Of a stretch of 16,417 bases of DNA, positions 1 to 8,037 are shown in pieces. Numbering within the stretch: position 1 is the stretch's first letter; every line of letters starts with the position of its first letter. Below the pieces are notes generated by a model that was given only the letters and a program-made list of their open reading frames with translations, had not been told where the DNA came from and made no database searches. The translations under genes were made by a program, and so were the position numbers. Source of the stretch: Pleurotus ostreatus/Saccharomyces cerevisiae fusant (lineage: Eukaryota > Opisthokonta); contig JAMQCK010000759.1 of NCBI GenBank assembly GCA_024196135.1, positions 1 through 16,417 of the forward strand, read 5' to 3'.

Positions 1-377
1 GACGACATGACGGCGACAATGTGCTCGGGGAAGCTATTGCTGCTCTGAGGCTGATCCTGCATGGTGATCACGGTGGCGAGGGCGCTTTCGAGGAGTGAAG
101 CAAGCCGCTCGAGCTTCGCGTATGGTATCGTGGTGTGCGGCTCTTCAGCCGGAGTCGGGGTGGCTGCACGCGAGGCCGCGTGTGATGCGATTGGTGGGGT
201 TTCCCAGACCCGTGTCCCGTCTATGGCGGAGCTTTGGCATTGCTCCTGTCTCGTGTACTCCTCGGAGGAGTCTTGTACTGTCCTAGTTGCTGGCAGCGTC
301 GAGGGGCGTTGGTTTCCAGTGCCCGCGGTAGCCCGCTTGGACCGACCGCTTGGATCGTGATGGCTCGGGACAAGCAT
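1..377 (-). CDS. Partial hypothetical protein, 5' end only
   Basis: A minus-strand frame opens at an ATG at 377-375 and stays open for 125 codons to the left edge, so only the N terminus is present. An in-frame TAA lies six bases upstream of the ATG, which fixes this as the first possible Met of the frame. The product starts MLVPSHHDPSGRSKR and is polar and rich in Ser, Thr, Pro and Ala. A predicted helix (YAKLERLASLLESALATVI) lies at about residues 94-112. I recognise no domain. The low-complexity N terminus followed by a helix would fit a regulatory or nuclear protein, but that is a guess. Its neighbour, the oxidoreductase, starts 934 bp away on the other strand. Introns beyond the window cannot be excluded. 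Confidence 0.5.
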   Translation of the reverse strand, partial: MLVPSHHDPSGRSKRATAGTGNQRPSTLPATRTVQDSSEEYTRQEQCQSSAIDGTRVWETPPIASHAASRAATPTPAEEPHTTIPYAKLERLASLLESALATVITMQDQPQSSNSFPEHIVAVMS

Positions 378-1311
378 CCCTTTTTATGTCGCCCATTGCC
401 TAGCAGGTCCCTACTAGTTTTCTCTCTAGGGCAAAGGACGTCTCGCTTTTGTGCCAGGGGGAACTTACGAACTAAAGCGTGATGTCACGGTTCGTCTTTG
501 CCTGACCTTGCCCTCACCCCGATGCTGCTCTCACTGTCGATGCAACAGATCACAAACACATAGATTTAAACGTGCGCCTGACTGTAAGCTACGCTCTGAT
601 AAAAAAGGTCGCTGGCTTGAAGTATCTCCTGACCCGCGAGCGTGCAGGGATTTCACAGCAGCAGGCTACGTTTCTCTTCACACTTCGATTGCAGTTGTAA
701 CTCGATGTCTGCAAGCTCAGGTCGAGCTGCTTCCACTGCTACTTTACAAGCCGATGTGAAGATAAGACACCAGTACTTCCGTCCAGTATCTCGGCAAGGT
801 CCAATTGATCGGGACTTGTGACATCTTTAGTGGACGTTCACCAACGATCACTCTCAATTCATGCCGACTCCCTCGCCTTCTTCCCGTTCACCCATGTTGG
901 CTCTCTGCATCTCACATATGTTGGTGGCGCCCTCTACGAACGCTTTCTAGACGAATACGACAAAAAATACGCCCTTCACGTCGGGAGAGACTAGTCAAGA
1001 CGGCTAGCTTCCGTCGACCTCCTACTTTCAAGTGGCGAGCGCGTCTAAGCCCGGAGTCTCTGCGATACCTACCGCACTACCGAGGAGTTTGAACAGGGGA
1101 CGATGGCATACAGGACGATCGCCTCGGTTAGGGCGAGTAATTCAGATCGACACCCAGCGAGGGGCGTGGAACTCCATGACGCCAATCGCGATACGTGACC
1201 CTTCTAGAGGCCCGCCGAGTCCCTGCCGCGCGACATGCGTGTGCAATCGGCGACGTCAGACATAGGTCTTGATATAGTCGCTCTAGAAGTCTCCGTTCTC
1301 TCCCAACAACC
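378..1311. other. Intergenic region between divergent genes
   Basis: This 934-bp spacer separates the minus-strand partial gene from the plus-strand oxidoreductase and should hold both promoters. I find no complete gene. One plus-strand frame (codons starting at 809) has a coding-like stretch, listed separately. The oxidoreductase leader just before 1312 is C/T-rich with an ACAACC start context. A weak TATA-like GATATAG lies at about 1271-1277, some 40 bp upstream of the ATG. Confidence 0.5.
809..994 (+). other. Open stretch, possible gene relic
   Basis: The frame is stop-free for 61 codons between TGA (806-808) and TAG (992-994) and has no ATG at its start. The translation has protein-like composition (for example LAFFPFTHVGSLHLTYVGGA, then ERFLDEYDKKYALHV). 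The same frame resumes after the TAG, is broken again by a TAA at 1046-1048, and continues to about 1195. This could be the remains of a decayed gene, an exon of an unresolved gene, or chance. I recognise no family. Confidence 0.2.
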
Positions 1312-2700
1312 ATGTTCGCCCTCCTCTCGCGTCTTTACAAGGTGCGTGTCAGGCTCATCAGCAAGAGGCATATCTTGACAAGTGTTCGCTCTCCAGATCT
1401 TCTACCCACCCGTGGTGCCAAAGACGGATGCGCCGATCCGCTTTGGTATCCTGGGTGCAGCGGCGATCGCTCCCCCTGCGCTTGTGCTACCCGCCAAGAG
1501 CCATCCGGAGGTCGTCCTGAAGGGCGTTGCAGCACGCGACCGTAGTCGTGCAGAGAAGTTCGCACGCGAGCATGGCGTAGAGAAGGTGTACGACTCGTAT
1601 GAGGGTGCGTGAACCTGCCTCGCGCCGTGAAGACTTGCTGATCTCCACGCCTTCAGACCTTCTCGCCGACCCCGAGATCGACGCCATCTACAATCCCCTG
1701 CCAAATGGACTGCACTATGAGTGGACAATGCGCGCACTCGCGGCGGGCAAGCACGTCCTGTGCGAGAAGCCCATGGCAGACACGGCGGAGGAGGTCCGGG
1801 AAATGTTCGCGCTCGCGGAGCAAAAGAACCTCATCCTCCTCGAAGCCTTCCACTACCGGTACGTCCACCCCCACATCAGCTGCCCATTCCCCATCTCACG
1901 CCCTCCCCCCCCTCTCACCCCCACACCCCCAGCTTCCACCCCGCGGCCCAAAAAGCCAAAGCCATCCTCGACAGCGGCGAGCTCGGCGCCGTCCAGTCCA
2001 CCGAAATCCACTTCGAGCTGCCCCCGGGCCTCATCGGCGACCCCAACGACATCCGCTTCAAGTACGCACTCGGCGGCGGCGTCATGATGGACGTCGGCTG
2101 CTACGCTATGAACATCCTCCGCTTCCTCACCGGCGCCGAGCCCACCGCCGTCCTCGCCGCCGCGCACGAGCCGCCGCCGTTCCCCGCCGATGCTAATATC
2201 GACCACCGTTCGACTGCCGCGCTTGCGTTCCCGCGCGACGTTACTGGCTCGCTCTCTGTCGCTTTCGCGCGGCGCAAGATCTGGGGTTTCATCCCGCCTC
2301 TCCCAAATATCCGCGCGATCGTGCGCTGCGCGGGCGGCGAGCTAGAGCTCGTCAACTTTGTATTCCCGACGGTGTGGCATTATATCCAGGTGAGGCCAAA
2401 GGTGGGCGCCGAGCGCACGGAGAAGGCGTATACCTACAAGGAGGCCGGCATGGAGGGCAAGGGAGAGGACTGGTGGTTGACGTATCGGTATCAATTGGAG
2501 GCGTTCGTGGATGCGCTGAAGGGGAGGAAGCCGGCGCACTGGATCAGCAAGGAGGATTCGATTTCGAATCTGACGTGGATCGAGGAGGTGTATAAGAAGG
2601 TGCGCGATCAAGCTCATTGTGACTTCGCAAGATATGCTGAGGCTGTGAGTAGACAGGGTATGGCCCTCGCCCCCGCAGCGAGTTCAAGTTGGCTGCTTAA
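1312..2700 (+). CDS. Gfo/Idh/MocA oxidoreductase (dihydrodiol / D-xylose dehydrogenase type)
   Basis: Five exons: 1312-1341, 1397-1604, 1657-1858, 1933-2599 and 2653-2700, encoding 384 residues. Every junction is GT-AG and keeps frame; introns are 55, 52, 74 and 53 nt. The N-terminal Rossmann motif GILGAAAIA is at residues 27-35. The family EKP motif is at 116-118 with conserved Lys117, followed by EAFHYRFHPAAQ around 142-153. The DVGCYAMN motif at 200-207 supplies Tyr204, so the Lys/Tyr pair proposed as catalytic in dimeric dihydrodiol dehydrogenases is present. The last intron restores the usual tail KTGYGPRPRSEF; reading through it would give a different, longer C terminus. Family members are cytosolic NADP(H) enzymes that oxidise trans-dihydrodiols or D-xylose; which substrate applies here cannot be read from the sequence. 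The gene is convergent with the downstream kinase-like gene (148-bp gap). Confidence 0.93.
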
Positions 2701-2848
2701 ATTGTTTCCTATATGATTGGTCACATTATCATCTGGCATTGTACTCTATATATTGGAATGGATTATACAGCGGAATGGTTGATATCGTCTGGCGGCCTTT
2801 ACAACGCTTCTGAAGAAGCACCAACACAGTGATTAACCGTGCGCTTTT

Positions 2849-4267
2849 CTATCGCTGATCTGCGTGACTCGACTTGACTTCTTCGGCAAGCGCATCTGTC
2901 TCCAATTCGTGTTGTTTACCTCCTATAGCACCAGACGCTGCATCCGTTCTCTCGCTGGCCGACTCGTCTGTACTAGTATCGTCACTGTTGCTTTCTAATA
3001 ACCCAGTCAGCAAAGAGAGTGACTGTGCCAGGAACGAAGACGTACTCTCATAGCGCACAATCCCCGAAAATCCTTTTTGGAATCTTGGACACCGCTCCAC
3101 GGCATCCTCTACCTCGAACGCTAGCGATTGCGAGCCGAAGACATATTTCGCCAGATGGTGCACGATTGACAACCTTAATCCCCTCTGCGTGATCGCACTA
3201 TAGAGCGCCTGCACGACATGGGAGTTGCGCGCGACCGCGCCGAAGCGGCCCTCCGACACTTCATCCAAAGCATCGCGGTACACACTCCGCAATCGATGCA
3301 GCTCGCCCTCCGAGTCACAATTCGGTTGGGCCTTGTACATCTCGTACATCACCGGATCCCAGTCGACGGTGAGCCATGACGGGTACGTGAGCGCCCCGAG
3401 TTGCCTCGGGTACACGCCAACCCCGTCCCAGTCGATGAAGCCGGCGACCTCTCCCTTGTCGTCCACAAACACATTCTAGGAATCGAAGTCGGGGTAGGAG
3501 AGGTGGAAGGGTGCGCCGTCGAACTGGTGCTCGAGGAGCGAGCCCAAGAGGAGCTCGAGGAGGCGGAAAGAGGATGAATCGTCGACTTCGCGAGCCTTTT
3601 CGAGGAGCGCAAACATGAAGGCGCGCGTTCTGGAAAAGGGGCCAAAGGGGGCGTCCCCGTCGGGGTGATCGGGGAGGAGGTCGCGGAGTGCGAGGAAGGG
3701 GCCGATGTGGTAGGACCCGTCGTCGTGTACCTGCAGGCTTCCTATGTGGTCGAACTCGAGGGAGGCGAGCTGGGCCATGTGCTTTGCGATGGACCGTAGC
3801 GTGTTTTCCCTCGTCCTGCCTCTTGTCCACCATGAGGGGTCGTTCCAAACTTTGACAAGTTTAGTCCCCGAAACAAAGTCGGTGACCATAAAAGGGCGTC
3901 TTAATATGTTCTCGCTGTCGCATGAGTGTCCGTGCATTCGAGGGATGGGGAAAGAGGGAATCTTGGTGGCTATAAAGCGTTGCGTGGTGATATCTGAGAG
4001 CATTACGTGCGCAGCAACGTCGTCCCAGTTACCATGAGGGATGCGGAAGACCCAGTGTCCGCCATCGTTGTACCTGAGTTCGTACACGAGATTGTCGGAG
4101 CCTGCCGAAGGGGGGGCAACGACTTGGCAGCGAATGCCATCCAAAAGTAGAAAATCTCCTCTTCGTCTGAGGAGTGCTATCCGTGACACCAGATCGAGGT
4201 CGATAGATGCTATGATCTCTGCGAGCGACCCATCGGTGTCCGTACTCGAGTGCGAACTTGACGGCAT
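2849..4267 (-). pseudogene. APH-fold phosphotransferase with in-frame stop in the catalytic loop
   Basis: The frame runs from ATG at 4267 to TAG at 2851-2849, intronless, about 472 codons, with one internal TAG at 3478-3476 (codon 264). Homology signal continues in the same frame on both sides. Before the stop are a nucleotide-site-like strand (WVFRIPHGNWDD), a hinge region (RPFMVTDFVSGTKL) and the loop SYPDFDS; after it come NVFVDDKGEVAGFIDWDG and a long C-terminal helical part. In aminoglycoside phosphotransferase / choline-kinase-like proteins the loop reads HxDxxxxN. Here Asp260 and Asn265 are kept, the His position is Tyr258 (TAC), and the residue before Asn is the stop, where fungal relatives usually carry Gln. 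Both changes fit single C-to-T transitions. The product would be truncated before the metal-binding Asp of IDWDG, so it is probably inactive unless the stop is suppressed. No plausible intron removes the TAG without deleting the catalytic Asp. The gene is divergent from PEX13. Confidence 0.78.
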
Positions 4268-4446
4268 GATAGTTAAAAGGAGGTGAGTTGAAGTGACAGG
4301 ATGTGACTGTCACACACAAGAGTGCAGTCACGTGGGCCGGCGCTGATGCACCGGGCCCGGGCCGAGCAAAACCGGGTATCACCTGTTTTCGCCTTCCCCA
4401 CCATCGGAATCCACGTTCATCGGCGCAGACGACGACGACGACAGCC
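4268..4446. promoter_or_regulatory. Shared promoter of kinase-like gene and PEX13
   Basis: The two start codons point away from each other across only 179 bp, so regulatory DNA is likely shared. It contains a CACGTG E-box at 4329-4334 and an imperfect inverted cluster of GTGAC/GTCAC around 4291-4313. No TATA box is obvious on either strand. The regulatory role is inferred from position. Confidence 0.45.
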
Positions 4447-5664
4447 ATGGTCTCACCACCGAAACCCTGGGAGCGAGCGGGCTCTGTCGCTGCTACTGCC
4501 GGTCCAGCGTCGTCGACACCAGGGGCATCGACAATGGCAGCCACCAGTGCGCCAACAACGTCCTCAGCACCATCGACTGCATCATCCAGCACTGCTGCTG
4601 CTCCCCCTTCGGTTCCAGACAGACCAGCGGCATTTGCCTCCACCGCTGCGACTACAACTGCGCTTTCCCCTTATTCTTCGTATGGTGCTTCACCATATTC
4701 CCGGCTGGGAACGTATGGCGGAAGCACTTATGGTGCTGGGACGTATGGCGGTTATGGAGGCTACAGCGGCTTTGGTGGGCTTGGATCAACATACGGTGGC
4801 TATGGGGGAATGGGGTATGGCGGCTATGGTGGTGGCATGGGATACGGAGGGATGGGCATGGGCTACGGTGGCTACGGAGGCGGCATGGGCATGTTCCCCG
4901 GCCAACCACAATTGGACGCGAACGGCCAACCCATTCCCACACTCACCCAAACCCTCGAGAGCACCACTCAGCACACCTTTGGTCTCATCCACTCGATCGT
5001 CCAAACCTTCTCCGGCGTCGCGCAGATGCTCGAATCCACATTCATGGCCACACACTCGAGCTTCTTCGCTATGGTCGGTGTTATCGAGCAATTCGGCCAC
5101 TTGCGCAATGCCCTCGGCAGCGTTCTCGGCCTCTTTGGCCTCGTCCGCTACATGCGCGAGCTCCTCACCGGCCGCCCCGCCGGCGCCGCGCGCCTCGAAG
5201 GCGAATTTCGCGACTTCGTCAACGGCCGCCCCGTCCCACCTGCTGGCGCCCCCGGCGCCCCATCACCAAAATATAGCAAGAAGCCTATAATCATCTTCCT
5301 CCTCGCCGTTATCGGCGTCCCCTACGCCATGACCAAGCTCATCCGCATCCTCGCCAAGCGCCAGCAGGAGCAGCAGGCGCTCCTCGGCGGCCCGCTCCCG
5401 CCCCTCGACCCCTCCACGCTCACCTTCGCGCGCGCGCTCTATCCCTTCGAGCCGACAAATCCAGCCGAGCTTGGCCTCAAGGAGAACGAGATTGTCGCGA
5501 TCATGGGCAAGCTCGACCCGCGGACGGGTGGAGAGGCGGACCCGCGGCTCGATATCCCTGACGCGGAGTGGTGGAAGGGCAGGACAAGGGACGGCCGCGA
5601 GGGCTGGTTCCCGCGCAAGTGGGTGGAGATCATCGAGCGAAAGGAGAAGAAGGTCGACCCATGA
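4447..5664 (+). CDS. PEX13: Peroxisomal membrane protein PEX13
   Basis: Intronless, 405 residues. PEX13 is part of the peroxisomal docking/translocation machinery and binds PEX14 and the cargo receptor PEX5. The start at 4447 is chosen because the typical PEX13 N terminus SPPKPWERAG follows at residues 3-12; an in-frame upstream Met at 4303 would add 48 residues lacking that character. Domains in order: Ser/Thr/Pro/Ala-rich linker (about 15-78); Tyr-Gly-rich repeats with GGYGG-type units (about 79-150); amphipathic/hydrophobic core including QMLESTFMATHSSFFAMVG (from about 192); transmembrane segment PIIIFLLAVIGVPYAM (about 280-295); C-terminal SH3 domain (about 326-398) with ALYPF, EWWKGRTRDGREGWFP and KWVEI. 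Length and order match fungal PEX13. It is convergent with the first methyltransferase gene (221-bp gap). Confidence 0.96.
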   Translation: MVSPPKPWERAGSVAATAGPASSTPGASTMAATSAPTTSSAPSTASSSTAAAPPSVPDRPAAFASTAATTTALSPYSSYGASPYSRLGTYGGSTYGAGTYGGYGGYSGFGGLGSTYGGYGGMGYGGYGGGMGYGGMGMGYGGYGGGMGMFPGQPQLDANGQPIPTLTQTLESTTQHTFGLIHSIVQTFSGVAQMLESTFMATHSSFFAMVGVIEQFGHLRNALGSVLGLFGLVRYMRELLTGRPAGAARLEGEFRDFVNGRPVPPAGAPGAPSPKYSKKPIIIFLLAVIGVPYAMTKLIRILAKRQQEQQALLGGPLPPLDPSTLTFARALYPFEPTNPAELGLKENEIVAIMGKLDPRTGGEADPRLDIPDAEWWKGRTRDGREGWFPRKWVEIIERKEKKVDP

Positions 5665-5885
5665 GTATCAAGGACACTACGTTCGTTTGTGCATATGGTA
5701 TTTATTCTCTTTGTCCCGCTGTTGGATCTTGTACTACTTAATCGTTCTTTCGTGTATATCCATTTCGTCGCATTGCTGTTCACCACCTTCGGTTCAATCT
5801 CCTTCGTTCTCGGCACGCTGAAGATGTGCCACTGATACAACTCAGATTCACAACAAGGCAAGGTTACAAGGTTACGGTCTTCTAT

Positions 5886-6787
5886 TTACTTCCTCCTCCA
5901 CACCATCATCCTCTCCCTCCCCACATGGTCCCCCTCACTCGTCTTCGGCATTTCGTCGAACACCAGCTCCCAGTCCTCCGCCCTCAGCACCTCCTTGTAG
6001 TGCTCCGGCCTAACGAACCACGGCGGGCCCCACCCCTTGTCGCGCTCCTGCAGCGGGTAGACGAGCGCGAGGAGCAGGCCGTCCTTGCGCGTCAGCGCGG
6101 TCATCTGCCGACCCCATTCGGCGCGCCGCTTGGGCGGGATGGCGACAAAGAAGCTGGGTGGGGGGATTTAGGTTAGTGGCTTGTAGATGCTTGGTGGGAC
6201 TGAACTCACGTATAGTCATATACCAGGTCGTACTCGCCGACCATCTTGAAGAAGTCGGCGAGGTGGAACTGCATGAGGGCGCGCACCTCAGGCTTTAGGT
6301 CGCTGTGGGCCCATTTCCTGCGGCGCGTCGGTCAGCGAATCATTCGGGAGCCGTGATTATGGGCAAAACGTACTCCTGGGCGACCTCCAACCCCTTGGGC
6401 GAGATCTCGACGCCGACGGACGTAACACCCAACGTAGCGGCTAGGTACGCGACGTCGTTGCCCTGTGCAAGGAGAGCCGGTCAGCTCAGGCTGTCGCTGA
6501 CGTATGGAACGATGGAAGGTGAATGCGAACTCACCGACCCACAGCCGGGCACCAGCGCCCACTTGTCCTTGCCGCGGGGCATCTCGACGGCGCCCGACTC
6601 AACAATCTCGCGCAGCGCAGGCTGGGGCTTCTCCTTGAGCCAGGGGGTGATGTTCTTGCGCCTAGGGAGGTACGTCAGCTCGAAAGGAACTGCTGTCCGC
6701 TAACGAGGAAAGCACGCACCAAGCGACATCCCAGGACATGGGGTCGTCGCTGACAACCGTCTCTGGTCCCGGAGGTGGCGCCGCCAT
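5886..6787 (-). CDS. TPMT-type SAM methyltransferase, copy 1
   Basis: Five exons on the minus strand: 6787-6720, 6661-6535, 6462-6374, 6317-6210 and 6153-5886, encoding 219 residues. All four introns (58, 72, 56 and 56 nt) are GT-AG and keep frame. The protein has the thiopurine/thiol methyltransferase signature: SWDVAW (18-23), NITPWLKEKPQPALRE (26-41), SAM motif I ALVPGCGSGNDVAYLA (58-73) and the acidic ribose-binding residue Glu84 in VGVEIS. Further on are YDLVYDYTFFVAIPP and KGWGPPWFVRPEHY. Fungal and plant members methylate thiols or halide ions using SAM; the substrate here is unknown. No signal peptide is seen, so it is probably cytosolic. A tandem paralog lies 1.25 kb upstream in the same orientation. 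The start ATG has an AAC context and is the first Met before the signature. Confidence 0.92.
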
Positions 6788-7173
6788 GTTGTTGAATGGG
6801 CGATGACAAGCAATCGGTCGATAGAACCCTCTCAGGAAGGGAGGGAGGACTCTCGGTCTGCGTATGAAGGAAATCGTGGTGAAGTCTTTGACTGTTGAAG
6901 TCGCCAGAAGTATTGTTCTCAGTGGACTGTGGATGTAGTCGTCGCTTGTGTTGGAAGTCTCTAGGCGAGTACAACTTCTCATATACCCTCCGCGTCCAGT
7001 GCGTATTCCGAAAACTAGCCCCAATTCCATAAAAGCAACACTGACCTCGAGATGCAGTCAGCGACGTTCTATTTGCAGTCATCAACATCCGACATGCAGT
7101 CTCCGCCATCCTGGGACGGAGAGTGTCCAAGTTTGTCGGCTCACTCACGTGTGAACAGGTTTACATTTACTAC

Positions 7174-7236
7174 CTTTCGGAGACAACTCCTTCCTATTCG
7201 GATACAAGGTCTTCGTATTCGGAGACCGCACTGGGC
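7174..7236. repeat. Degenerate 21-bp tandem repeat, three units
   Basis: Units begin at 7174, 7195 and 7216; each starts with (C/T)(T/A)TTCGGA followed by GAC or TAC. The CGG triplets fall at 7178, 7199 and 7220, exactly 21 bp apart. Units 1 and 2 also share ACAA and TTC downstream; unit 3 diverges after its first 11 bases. In the open plus frame the repeat encodes a seven-residue unit (LSETTPS, YSDTRSS, YSETALG). Confidence 0.5.
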
Positions 7237-7582
7237 GAAGCGGGCATTCTCCCGAGTACGCCCGGACCTAGCAGATACCTTGTGAGTTTAACCTTGTATG
7301 CTGGACGTCGCTAGAAAGCTGACTTTCTGGCTGCATCTCTGGAGCACGTCTTCAGCGTTGAGCAATATCCCTCTCAAGAGTTCGAGTAGAAGAGGAAGAT
7401 GAACATCGAATCAGTTGTATGGTCCCAGCCCACAACTTACGACACCGCTGCGCAAGCGAGGTGAGCACCTATATCATGCCGCAAGCCTCAGACTCACGTT
7501 TTTCAGAGGCCCATTGTACGCACGGGCAGGTGCTGGCTTGAGTAAGTGGTTATCTCAGGCCTTCTTGGTTCTCACCGCCTAA

Positions 7583-8005
7583 CGTCTGCAATGTCATTCA
7601 CAGCATGCTCAGAGGACGGGCGACCTGCCGCATGAATGTCCCGCACTCAGTCAGACTTTCGGAAGCCCGCTTTGGGCACTTATCCTCAAGCCCTTGAAAT
7701 ATTTCGACGGCAAGGTCACCCATTGGCTCGCGCGAGCCGGGCAGCCAGAAAGTCCAGGGCGTCTTCTGCTAGCTACCGAATTTTGCGATTTCGGAGTGTG
7801 CGCAGTAGAAGGCGGTGAAGAAGATGCATACGGCTGCAATGCAAACTTCGGACGAAGCCTTGTCGTCGACGGCGTTGAGTCGGCTGCTGCCGTCGCTCGC
7901 ATCGTTGCTCTCGCCGGGCTGCCTGAGAATGACACGATGCGCTCGGACACAGCACTACTCGTCCCCTGTCGGACTACTTCTCGATTTTTGCCTCGTAATG
8001 GCTGA
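7583..8005 (+). other. Open frame without start codon, unrecognised
   Basis: This plus frame is stop-free for 140 codons but contains no ATG early; the first, at about 7937, is near its end. The minus strand is also open across 7651-7950, again without an ATG. The plus translation looks protein-like (KYFDGKVTHWLARAGQPES, later LVVDGVESAAAVARIVALAG). The double openness may reflect codon structure of a real gene on one strand, a relic, or chance in GC-rich DNA. It ends just before the 3' end of methyltransferase copy 2. I recognise no family on either strand. Confidence 0.2.
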
Positions 8006-8037
8006 CAATTCAGCTACTCCTGAGTAAGGCGCCAAGA

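Larger units (their letters stand above)
6788..8037. other. Spacer between the tandem methyltransferases, possible unresolved gene
   Basis: This 1.25-kb spacer holds no gene I can model fully. On the plus strand, one frame is open from 7045 to the TAG at 7312-7314. It reads protein-like (VLFAVINIRHAVSAILGRR, then SLTCEQVYIYYLSETTPSYS). It resumes directly after the TAG to about 7389, and again from an ATG at 7399 to a GTGAGC donor at 7461. Splice-like signals include a GTGCGT donor at 6999 with a CTGAC branch-like box at 7041-7045 and CAG ending at 7057, a GTGAGT at 7282, and a TTTCAG at 7501-7506. I could not combine them into one in-frame transcript with a start codon. It may be a small gene, a non-coding transcript or a relic. 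Confidence 0.25.

Noticed and set aside
3476..3530. An intron that would remove the TAG in the phosphotransferase
   Set aside because: The only nearby GT-AG pair ending at that TAG would have a GTTCGA donor and would delete the conserved catalytic-loop Asp, leaving a worse protein.
4303..4446. Upstream in-frame start extending PEX13 by 48 residues
   Set aside because: The extension does not resemble PEX13, and the usual N-terminal motif follows the Met at 4447 directly. It would also overlap most of the shared promoter.
4322..5290. 322-codon frame overlapping PEX13
   Set aside because: It is a shifted frame of PEX13, Arg/His/Pro/Ser-rich without domain character, while the main frame has the N-terminal motif, membrane segment and SH3 domain.
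7399..7636. Three-exon mini-gene starting at ATG 7399
   Set aside because: Junctions at 7461/7507 and 7542/7604 are GT-AG and in frame, but the product is only 43 residues and the frame ends at once in exon 3. It is too weak to call.
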